Assembly (NCBI GenBank): GCA_950097015.1
Contig: CATNEN010000029.1
Coordinates: 1,866,001-1,930,000 of the forward strand
Length of the DNA stretch: 64,000 bases
Source of the DNA: Macrostomum hystrix
Lineage: Eukaryota; Platyhelminthes; Macrostomidae
Direction: 5' to 3'
Shown piece after piece: positions 54,736-64,000 of this stretch (position 1 is the first letter of the stretch; every line of letters begins with the position of its first letter). The position numbers and the translations under genes are program-made. The notes under the pieces are model-generated. The model was not told the origin of the DNA. It searched no databases and saw nothing but the letters and a program-made list of their open reading frames with translations.

Positions 54736-55756
54736 GACAGGCAGTTTCGGGAAGTTGATGACTTTGGAGTTCAGTGAGCCGATGGCTCTTGAGATCGAGT
54801 CACATTACTGTAGTTTAGCTCCTTTGTTATATTGCTGATATTTGACTTTGGTTTTCGTCCTAGTTTGAGTCTATGTTTGAGTTCTACTTCTTTAACTACG
54901 AGTACAAAGTAGTTTGAATCTTTTCTGAAGTCCTAGTTTGAATATTTGCTAAGAGTGCTGATTCGAGGTCTGATCTGAGTCCTGGTTTGTGTCCAGTTGA
55001 AGCCCAAAGAATTGAACAATTAATCACCTTTGCAGCAGCTGAGCGCCTTGTCTCCAGGGCTTGGTTGCCGGGTATCTGGGCTGCACAGTTCCAGAGCAAA
55101 TGCTTAGCATAAAAGCATCACGAGCTTGAGACTGCTTCTCCGTGTTATTTATTGCAAGCTGAAATCTATGTCCACGTTTTACACGCCGGCACGTGTGAGA
55201 GAGATGCAATGAGTGGACCGAGAATCAGGCTAGAATCTCGAAAAGTCTGCCTATAGAGATCCCATGTATTTCTCCCCCCCCATCCTGTCGTTGCTCCCCA
55301 GCCGCAGGATGGGTATGACAGCCTGACCAATGGCGGCAGCTTCTAGCCTGCTGTTTGGTGGGCCGAACGCTTCGCATTCGATTCGATAAGCGCGGAATGG
55401 AAATCTTGAGACAGACGCCGGGGCTACTCTGGGGGATATTTTGTGGGGTAAAGGGGATATAATTCCTCTCCCAGCTTAGGGGAGTCCAAAAGAAGACGCG
55501 ATGTGAAGACGAGTGGAATTAGGCTAGCCATGGAAGAGAAATATGCTTGGGAAAAAATGGTGTGGGAGACGAGGGGACAAGCTGGTTCCGTGAGTTGGGA
55601 TTAGCCGCTTTCTTGTGCGGGCTGGAGTTGTTGGACAGAGGCGCGAACAACGCCTGGACGCAAAAGGGGGATGCAAGGGATGTTGGCCCCATCCTCATGC
55701 AGTCTTCTTTAGTCTCAGTGAGTGCGCTTGTGTCTGCTCGTGTCTTCTTTAACATA
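54736..55756. other. Upstream of exon 1, no supported exon
   Basis: A possible donor AAAG|GTGATT at about 55,027-55,033 would be in the right phase, but the frame behind it is very short (stop within about 26 codons) and I recognise no PDZ1 or L27 sequence. Left uncalled. Confidence 0.45.
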
Positions 55757-55870
55757 GGGGATTGTTGCCTAGTGGTTAAAGCGTCGGACTCACGACTTGA
55801 AGGTCGGGTGTTCGATTCCCGAAAAAATGGGAAAAAATTGTGTCCTTTAGCAAGACTCAACTCAGCTTGT
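55757..55870 (+). mobile_element. tRNA-derived SINE (family 2), plus orientation
   Basis: TTGCCTAGTGGTTAAAGCGT (A box), CGGACTCACGACTTGAAGGT, GGTGTTCGATTCCCG (B box), then a short body (TTGTGTCCTTTAGCAAG). It has tRNA-like box spacing but no clean acceptor stem, so a SINE rather than a tRNA gene. Confidence 0.75.
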
Positions 55871-56679
55871 GAGGGATGATTTCAGTTGGCTTGAGTCTGT
55901 TTGTGAATCCTGATTTGCCTGTTTAAGTTTGCTCACATATCATTTCGTGACAGGAAGCGGCGTTGAACAATCAAGAAACCCTGAAGCTAAAAATCTGTGG
56001 ATTGCAATCCGTGGGTCTAGGCGACTAGACTTTAGACAGTTCGCGTGCCAGTGCAGCTTTCAGGCCAGCCAATTTTGGAACTTTCACAACTGCCAAATTG
56101 TCCGAGATGTGCAGTTCAGGGCAAGACGGAATCTAGATATAGATTGGGGAAGGGATCACCCGCCCACCGATAAGTTTCAGCACTGAATCGGAACTGGTAA
56201 CATGCGGCGACAGTTTCTATAGTCCTAGATCCTGCATCCTCCAGTGCCCTGTCATTCTCTCATTCTCTCTCATTTGCCTATGTATGGGCTTTACCAGAAT
56301 CAACTGTTGACAGAGAAGAGACGAGAATCTACAGATAAGCGAGAAGCTTCAGCTATTGTTATGTAAGAATTGAGGCACAAGCCAAGCAAGATGATTTTGA
56401 GTACACAGCTCAGAAAGTGGCTGAATTTTCAGGTAAGCAAACACGAGAGTTTGGATTCAGAATGCACAAGCCCAGTACACTGCCAAAGCTCAGTTGCTCA
56501 GATGGAAGCAGAAATTGTCACGGCTATTCCTCTCTGTTTTCGTGTGATTTTTTTATAGAAATGTTTCGTGACTTAACATACATGCGCTGTTTGAACTACT
56601 ATTCAGTAGGCTAAAATGCTTCGATAAGAAAATTTTTTGCGACAAAGATAAGGCTATGTAAAGTGGGAAAACATGAAAC
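55871..56679. other. Upstream region, unique sequence
   Basis: Short frames only; nothing recognised. Confidence 0.5.
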
Positions 56680-58255
56680 ACCGACAAGAAAAGACACAAT
56701 CAGACTAGAAAAGACACAATCAGGCTAGAAAAGACACAATCAGAATCTAAAAGACACAAGCTGGATAGAAAAGACACAATCAGGCTAGAAATAACACAAT
56801 CAGAATATAAAAGACACAAGCAGACTAGAAAAGACACAAGCAGACTAGAAAAGACACAAGCGGACTAGAAAAGACACAATGAGACTAGAAAAGACACAAT
56901 AAGACTAGAAAAGACACAATGAGACTAGAAAAGACACAATAAGACTAGAAAAGACACAATAAGACTAGAAAAGACACAAGCGGACTAGAAAAGACACAAG
57001 CGGACTAGAAAAGACACAATAAGACTAGAAAAGACACAATGAGACTAGAAAAGACACAATGAGACTAGAAAAGACACAATGAGACTAGAAAATACACAAC
57101 AAGACTAGAAAAGACACAATGAGACTAGAAAAGACACAATCAGGCTAGAAAAGACACAATCAGAATCTAAAAGACACAAGCTGGATAGAAAAGACACAAT
57201 CTGGCTAGAAATAACACAATCAGAATATAAAAGACACAAGCAGACTAGAAAAGACACAAGCAGACTAGAAAAGACACAAGCGGACTAGAAAAGACACAAT
57301 GAGACTAGAAAAGACACAATAAGACTAGAAAAGACACAATGAGACTAGAAAAGACACAATAAGACTAGAAAAGACACAATAAGACTAGAAAAGACACAAG
57401 CGGACTAGAAAAGACACAAGCGGACTAGAAAAGACACAATAAGACTAGAAAAGACACAATGAGACTAGAAAAGACACAATGAGACTAGAAAAGACACAAT
57501 GAGACTAGAAAAGACACAACAAGACTAGAAAAGACACAATGAGACTAGAAAAGACACAATGAGACTAGAAAAGACACAATAAGACTAGAAAAGACACAAT
57601 CATGCTAGAAAAGACACAATCAGAATCTTAAAGACACAAGCTGGATAGAAAAGACACAATCAGGCTAGAAATAACACAATCAGAATATAAAAGACACAAG
57701 CAGACAAGAAAAGACACAAGCAGACTAGAAAAGACACAAGCGGACTAGAAAAGACACAATAAGACTAGAAAAGACACAATGAGACTAGAAAAGACACAAT
57801 AAGACTAGAAAAGACACAATGAGACTAGAAAAGACACAATAAGACTAGAAAAGACACAATCATGCTAGAAAAGACACAATCAGAATCTAAAAGACACAAG
57901 CTGGATAGAAAAGACACAATCAGGCTAGAAAAGACACAATAAGACTAGAAAAGACACAATAAGACTAGAAAAGACACAATAAGACTAGAAAAGACACAAT
58001 AAGACTAGAAAAGACACAATAAGACTAGAAAAGACACAATAAGACTAGAAAAGACACAATAAGACTAGAAAAGACACCATAAGACTAGAAAAGACACAAT
58101 GAGACTAGAAAAGACACAATAAGACTAGAAAAGACACAATGAGACTAGAAAAGACACAATAAGACTAGAAAAGACACAATGAGACTAGAAAAGACACAAT
58201 AAGACTAGAAGACACAAGCAGACTAGAAAAGACACAAGCGGACTAGAAGAGACGG
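56680..58255. repeat. 20-bp minisatellite (GACTAGAAAAGACACAATAA)
   Basis: About 79 copies of GACTAGAAAAGACACAATAA with variants (GA, AGCG, AGCA endings; CAGGCTAG, CAGAATCTAA, CTGGATAG). A block of about 460 bp beginning CAATCAGGCTAG at about 56,720 recurs at about 57,140 and partly at about 57,600 and 57,860, so higher-order duplication is present. Confidence 0.96.
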
Positions 58256-58837
58256 AAGACTGTCAAGTTGAGTCGGCAAACGGACCTTCTCGCCATTGCT
58301 CGCCCTGAAAACGGCCGGGCCCAATGGGATCGACCCGCAGCTCTCTCTCAAGTACTCGGTCTCGAGAAGCGAACCGCTGCCACTTCTCTACCAAGCTGTT
58401 AGCTAGAGCACTTCACATCTCCGACTGTATAGATTTTCTTCTTGAAGGAGAAGCGAGCAGGAAATTTTTTTGTTAACATTCGCTGTGTCAAGTGGGTGCA
58501 CTTTATTATTTTAACTTTCCTGGAGTCCTGCACAGCTTAAAATTTGTATATTGAAATGAAATCGGAACTGTTGAAAAAAGCCGTGCTTATAGTTCTAAAA
58601 ATTCGATCATGCTAAATGCTTAATGCTTACTGTCAAAGAAAATGTTTAGCTTGTCAAATACTTCAAAGCTAATTCAAGAATTCAAGCAACCATAGAAAGT
58701 TACAGACAACCGAACACAACCCTACAATTGATACCCAATCAAAAGGAGCACAGGCGAACATTTGCAACCATTTGAAAATTAACAACCTCTAACATTGTTT
58801 GTGCAGACGTGCACTACCTCCTGGTTAACTCCAAGCA
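58256..58837. other. Upstream region, spacer
   Basis: Unique sequence; nothing recognised. Confidence 0.5.
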
Positions 58838-59285
58838 ACCGTTGATCAACCACAAGAAACCGTTGGTTAACCACAAGAAACCCTTGGTCAGCCAGAAACA
58901 ACCGTTGATCAAACCACAGACAACCCTTCATCAACCACAGACAACCCTTCATCAACCACAGACAACTGTTGATCAGACCACAGACAACCGTTGATCAAAC
59001 CACAGACAACCCTTCATCAACCACAGACAACTGTTGATCAGACCACAGACAACCGTTGATCAAACCACAGACAACCCTTCATCAACCACAGACAACTGTT
59101 GATCAGACCACAGACAACCGTTGATCAAACCACAGACAACCCTTCATCAACCACAGACAACCCTTCATCAAACACAGACAACCCTTCATCAACCACAGAC
59201 AACCCATCATCAACCACAGACAACCCTTCATCAACCACAGACAACCCTTCATCAACCACAGATAATCGTTGGTCAACCACAGGCG
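58838..59285. repeat. 21-bp minisatellite (CAACCACAGACAACCCTTCA)
   Basis: About 20 copies of CAACCACAGACAACCCTTCAT with GTTGATCAGACC variants; a ~64-bp three-unit block (two GTTGATCA-type units then one CCTTCATCA) repeats three times at 58,940-59,140. Confidence 0.95.
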
Positions 59286-59929
59286 AATCACGGGCAACCG
59301 TTTATATTCAAATTAAAATTCCAATTCAAATTCAACTGGCAAAAAATCTGCAAATATGATCGTTTTAAGAAAAGAAGCGAACTTTCTTCGTCCAGGCCTC
59401 CTCGCTGATATTTAGCGAGAAGACTTTGTCTCCCCCCTGGGACACTGGCAGGTTCGAGATAAGCGTAGTTGATGAGGCTAGCTATTTACTAGTTTAGAGT
59501 TGGATCAGTAGCAGAATTGGGACACTGCAGCAGCTAGCCGGATCGCCATCGTCTAGCATTTTATAATGGTCAGCAGGCTGAAGAATCCCGGCCGCCTCAT
59601 TCTATTGGTTCATCGCGGAGACAGCTGTGAGCTTGAGGCACAGGGCCTCTTCTAAGAAACTTGATCTGCGCCTTGCGTCATGTAGGAGTACTTTAACGCC
59701 TTGAGTAGTTGAGGGCCTGCATCTCCGTTTCTCTGTTTCTGCTGAGCTGGGGACACGTCGAAGATAATTGATTTTTTTCTTTCTCTGCTTTGCTTTCTGC
59801 TCAACTGTTGAACGCATTGAGTTTTTGAGTCTCATAGAACGGGATGCACAATCTACTGAAGATTTTATGCTCTGAAGCATTCTTGCTGTCAAGAAATAGA
59901 AATCACGAATTATCCATATGTTCTGCAGC
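59286..59929. other. Upstream region, unique sequence
   Basis: A 109-residue minus frame (59,931-59,602) lacks recognisable domains. Confidence 0.45.
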
Positions 59930-60150
59930 ATCTACCTCGATACATCAGCATTCACCTCACTCCTTTAGCATCCAGCTTACTCCTTCAGCAGCCACCTCAC
60001 TCATTTAGCATCCACCTCACTCCATCGGCATCCACCCCACTCCATCAGCATCCACCTCACTCCATCAGCATCCACCCCACTCCATCGGCATCCACCCCAC
60101 TCCATCAGCATCCACCTCACTCCTTCAGCATCCACACTCCTTCAGTGGGA
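59930..60150. repeat. 20-bp array (TCCATCAGCATCCACCTCAC)
   Basis: About 10 copies of TCCATCAGCATCCACCTCAC with CGGCATCCACCCCAC and CTTCAGCAT variants. Confidence 0.93.
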
Positions 60151-61484
60151 GTGAAGTCTTTTTTCTGCTCTGTCAAAAACAAATATTGTCTCGCGGCCAC
60201 TCAATAGTCCATCTGTGGCCTGGACCAGGACCTTTGGTCCGCATTCCAGCGGCGCTGAAGCACTCGGCAGAGCCTGCGACGGAATAACAAAGGAGAGACT
60301 CAATGCTTAACTGTCTCACTTTCTTACAATTTCTCTGCTTATTTGTCTTAATCTAATGTAGCTTGTAATTAATCTACTTGAAGTATAAACTAATATTACA
60401 GCAGCCAAACTCAAACTTAACCAGATCAAGATTTACGAATATTTATACAATACGAGTTTAATGTTAGAAGAGAAATCGCCGCTAACCAGACAGGAAAACA
60501 GTTAGCTTTATGCACCAAATCCACACGACACGACACTTTGGCTTCAGGATTGTACTTTTCCAGCTTATACAATTCAAGTGTTATTGATTATTAAAATCTA
60601 TCAAATCTAGTTAGAGTTAAACTAAAAACCAAATTAGGGTGGACGCTGTACACTCGAATACCAATCAGTTGGTTATTTATTAGGGGCAGAACATTCAGCG
60701 TCTGGGTGGCTGGGAGTGACGCACACGACAAGCCGCATAGTGCGAATCAGACACACCTTGGTAGCAATCTCTCTCATCTACTCAATTATGTGTGCTACAA
60801 TGCAGCGGAAGCAGCGGCCGAAGCATCCGCTTCACCCAGACAAGCGGGCTTGGATGAAGTTAAAAGCGTATATGGCGTGATTAATGCCGCAATATTTTTT
60901 TAAGTCCAGATTGAAAACATCAAAGTTCAACAACAAAAGTCTGCCACAATATACTTTATAGTGTAACAAAAGCTTTACCTTATTTAATGGAACTTCAAAA
61001 GTAAGAAAGAATTGACACCTTGTTGAGACCCATATTAAACTGAAATTTACCTTATGGTAGCTCAAGGAAGTTCAGTTCAAGCAAATCTGTACATCAGTGT
61101 TTAGAGCCTTGAAGCTCTAAAGCTTAAGATAGGTCGGGAGTTCGAATCTCAGCCTAAAGGAGACTATTTGTGTCCTTGAGCAAAATCGATCCAAAATCGA
61201 TCCCCCAAATATGGAGTTTGCCGACCCCTGCTATTAGACATAGGGAATCACTACTCAAAGTGAGAACTGTTTATGGTCTTGTTAAGCTGCTAAAATAACG
61301 TTTTTTAATTTGATCCCCAAACCAAATTTGCATAATTTTAGCTGCTAAAAGTGCAATAACAAAAACACGCGCAGAATGAAAGAGCGAGCCTATAAGCTGT
61401 CAAAATGCTTTGCCAGAAGTGCTGAAGGCACTGGGCGGAATAGTCCCAGTTTGCCACCATCGATGCAACACATGCATTATTAAA
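60151..61484. other. Upstream region, mostly unique, with hAT-end and SINE fragments
   Basis: A tRNA-like piece lies near 61,130-61,160 (GGGAGTTCGAATCTCAGCC). At 61,208-61,226 GGAGTTTGCCGACCCCTG matches the right terminus of the hAT element at 52.7 kb, so it is a solo hAT end. No exon called. Confidence 0.55.
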
Positions 61485-62020
61485 GGCAAACTGCATTACG
61501 ATGCCAATGGACAGCCAGCCTAAGAGCTGCTACTGGGAGCTAGAACTCCTGCATTCCTATAACCAACCTCCCTTTCAGATGCTTCAAGAAAACTTAAAGA
61601 CAAACTGCATTACGATGCCAATGGACAGCCAGCCTAAGAGCTGCTACTGGGAGCTAGAACTCCTGCATTCCTATAACCAACCTCCCTTTCAGATGCTTCA
61701 AGAAAACTTAAAGACAAACTGCATTACGATGCCAATGGACAGCCAGCCTAAGAGCTGCTACTGGGAGCTATAGAACTCCTGCATTCCTATAACCAACCTC
61801 CCTTTCAGATGCTTCAAGAAAACTTAAAGACAAACTGCATTACGATGCCAATGGACAGCCAGCCTAAGAGCTGCTACTGGGAGCTAGAACTCCTGCATTC
61901 CTATAACCAACCTCCCTTTCAGATGCTTCAAGAAAACTTAAAGACAAACTGCATTACGATGCCAATGGACAGCCAGCCTAAGAGCTGCTACTGGGAGCTA
62001 GAACTCCTGCATTCCTATTT
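61485..62020. repeat. 114-bp tandem repeat, 4.6 near-identical copies
   Basis: CTGCATTACG recurs at 61,491, 61,605, 61,719, 61,835 and 61,949: a 114-bp period, with one copy lengthened to 116 by a TA insertion (about 61,771). Otherwise copies are virtually identical. The unit is 38 codons without a stop in one plus frame, and the 2-bp insertion breaks that frame. Confidence 0.97.
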
Positions 62021-62854
62021 GTGGAGACAATAGAGACTAAAAATCCCATAGCATACCATGTGAAAGTGTATAAAAGTTCATTAGGTATTATGACTGTGCT
62101 GCATCATATGCTTATGACTGTGGTAGCCAAGTCTCAAGTAAGCTGAGAGTGACCAATCTGCTCATACAACCGCCTGGCCTGCATGTCTCCAGGGGCTACC
62201 AGTCTCTCGCTGAAAATGTCATTCCACTCTCTCACTCTCTTTAGTCCTGTTTCGCCCAATCCAACTGCCCAATCCGATGCTTCTGCTGAACTTCTGCGTG
62301 AGACAGAAGAGAATGACAATAAATAGCTTTTAGCAAAAGTGCACCTGTGAGCTCGAGTTACTCTTTGAAAATTTGGTCGTTTGAAAACTATTCTGAGTAT
62401 CAATGACGACACCGAGCAAGCAGCGTCGCGCCGTTGGAATTATTTTTGCGTGTTGATCATATTCCACTCGACTGGGCCCGCATCTGGGACACAGCCAAAG
62501 TAGATCAAGTGCCCAGATAGACACAGATACACAAGATAGTGACACTGCGTGGACTATGGCAAATGGGATTAGGAATTCGGGAAGAGCTGCTCAAGCTTGG
62601 ACTCAGCTGGCGCTAATGCCGGCGCGGCACCGCCTCCAGATTAGTCATCACCGACGGACCATATCGCATTGTAATGAGCGGGATTGCTCCCGTCAGTCTT
62701 TGTAATAGAGTGGAAGAAGCCTGCTGCTGCTCCTGCTGCAACTCGTACAAGCAGCTTGTTTCTACTGAGATTATTTGATCATAGTCTGGTGGTCTCTCCA
62801 ATCAACACTGCAGGAACACAAAATCTCACCAACCCTGACCCATTTTAACCGATT
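62021..62854. other. Upstream region, unique sequence
   Basis: Two minus frames (62,134-62,412, 92 residues; 62,613-62,801, 62 residues, Gln-rich) look moderately protein-like but have no recognisable domain or splice partner. Not called. Confidence 0.4.
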
Positions 62855-63015
62855 TATCAGACTGACTCTGACCCACGCGCTGACCTACTCTGAATCCTCA
62901 GACTGACTCTGACCCACGCGCTGACCTACTCTGAATCCTCAGACTGACTCTGACCTACGCGCTGACCTACTCTGAATCCTCAGACTGACTCTGACCCACG
63001 CGCTGACCTACTTTG
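62855..63015. repeat. About 41-bp tandem repeat, four copies
   Basis: CAGACTGACTCTGACCCACG plus CGCTGACCTACTCTGAATCCT repeated; near-identical copies. Confidence 0.95.
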
Positions 63016-63514
63016 ACTGTTATTTTCTCTTCTCATACTGGCTAATTTCGACTTATTTGGAACTAAATTGATCCACTTGGGTCAGAAATTAAACTCCTAT
63101 TCTATTCTGTGTTTCATTCATACTCGATCGACACATTTAAACGGTACTTTTGATGAATGACAAATGGTAATCTTCATTGCTAATATTCAGAGATAATATT
63201 TTTATATAAACTATGTTTCAAAGCCGAACTAGATATTTCTAAGAAGCATGGGTTGAAGACGCCATGGGTCAGGTGAAATCCTATCCAAAAGCTAATCTAC
63301 CGCATCTTCCGACTAATTAGTTGCTTTCGCCAGAAGCAAGAAGCCTGCAACTTTTATGAGAGCATAGATAATTAGCGCTATAGTTTTGTTAGCCTGCCGC
63401 ACAAATGAAACGCGAAAACAGGCCGAGGAAATCTTAATAAAAATGGCGAAGAAAGAAAGAAATATATAAATAAATTATATAGACATAAAAATCTATGCTT
63501 TATTGAATTTATCA

Positions 63515-63970
63515 CCGAATTACCGCAGACTAAATCTTGGCCAGCGATCACATATTTACCATAAACTAAATATAGGGCAGTTATCGCCGAATTACCATAT
63601 ACTGATTCTAGGGCAGTTATCACCGAATTACCATAGACTGAATTCTAGGGCAGTTATCGCCGAATTACCATAGACTGATTCTAGGGCAGTTATCGCCAAA
63701 TTACCATAGACTGAATCTATGACAGTTATCAATTACCTGCATAGACTGAATCTAGGGCAGTTATCAATTACCATAGACTGAATCTAGGGCAGTTATCAAT
63801 TACCATAGACTGAATCTATAGGGCAGTTATAGCCGAATTACCATAGACTGAATCTAGGACAGTTATCAATTACCTGCATAGACTGAATCTAGGGCAGTTA
63901 TCAATTACCATAGACTGAATCTAGGGCAGTTATCGCTGAATTACCATAGACTAAATCTAGGGAAGCTGTT
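63515..63970. repeat. About 32-36-bp minisatellite (ACCATAGACTGAATCTAGGG)
   Basis: About 13 copies of ACCATAGACTGAATCTAGGG plus CAGTTATCGCCGAATT or CAGTTATCAATT. It contains the CCATAGAC motif also seen at palindrome ends and at the hAT insertion site. Confidence 0.95.
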
Positions 63971-64000
63971 GCAGAACTATCATCCAGATTGTAATACGAT

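Noticed and set aside
55024-55209. Possible PDZ1 exon (frame with LAINNTEKQ)
   Set aside because: Weak likeness to PATJ PDZ1 (LAINHTPL), but its donor phase does not fit exon 1 and no GLGF-type loop precedes it.
60190-60290. Possible GC-rich exon after a CGCAG acceptor
   Set aside because: No convincing donor or family match, and phase linkage to exon 1 could not be shown.
62613-62801. Possible upstream exon with a PPDY motif and Gln-rich helix
   Set aside because: The frame ends at a stop, there is no donor in suitable phase, and no L27 or PDZ similarity.

Overview
The window is eukaryotic and most likely metazoan. GC-rich coding exons with good splice sites lie in AT-rich, extremely repeat-rich introns, together with tRNA-derived SINEs, a decayed Gypsy-type retroelement and a small hAT-type DNA transposon. 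No bacterial-style gene organisation is present. The load of minisatellites, GC-rich codons and possible trans-splicing would suit a free-living flatworm such as Macrostomum, but the species assignment is a guess.

One host gene fills the minus strand from about 54.7 kb down to base 1 and continues beyond it. I reconstructed 19 exons (5,228 coding bases, about 1,740 residues counted from the ATG at 54,725) by reading splice sites and requiring every exon phase to match its neighbour; all 18 junctions are compatible. The product is a multi-PDZ scaffold of the PATJ (INADL) / MUPP1 (MPDZ) family. Its domains correspond in order to PATJ PDZ2, PDZ3, PDZ4, PDZ5, PDZ6 and PDZ7, followed by one further PDZ. 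Known members organise the Crumbs/Pals1 polarity complex and tight junctions. The C-terminal part lies outside the window. No L27 or PDZ1 exon was found upstream, so the 5' end is unresolved.

By my tally about 40% of the window is tandem repeat. Most introns longer than 300 bp carry one or more private minisatellites (units of 9, 11, 12, 16, 19, 20, 22, 23, 25, 26, 27, 30, 32, 35, 37, 43 and 47 bp), several with higher-order structure. Nearly all long open frames in the window are by-products of arrays whose period is a multiple of 3 or which lack stops.

Layout by coordinate: 1-5.0 kb, exons 19-16 with 9-, 22- and 20-bp arrays; 5-12.7 kb, intron 15 with 12-, 11-, TC-rich, 16- and 35-bp arrays; 12.68 kb, exon 15; 12.8-22.9 kb, intron 14 with 33/35-bp, CTG, 26-bp and 20-bp arrays; 22.9-29.2 kb, a compact exon cluster (exons 14-8); 31-39.1 kb, exons 7-3; 39.6-46.9 kb, a 2.7-kb 25-bp array, a SINE and the Gypsy relic; 46.9-47.5 kb, exon 2; 47.5-54.2 kb, intron 1 with SINEs and the hAT element; 54.2-54.7 kb, exon 1; 54.7-64 kb, upstream sequence with 20-, 21-, 20-, 114-, 41- and 36-bp arrays.

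The points most worth a second look are: a PKA-anchoring-like amphipathic helix in the PDZ5-PDZ6 linker together with three RRxS motifs in the first exon; an intronic array with 13 perfect TGACGTCA (CRE) octamers; a GC-AG intron; a phase-0 intron at the same structural position in four PDZ domains; and a complete hAT-type element whose interior is a minisatellite.
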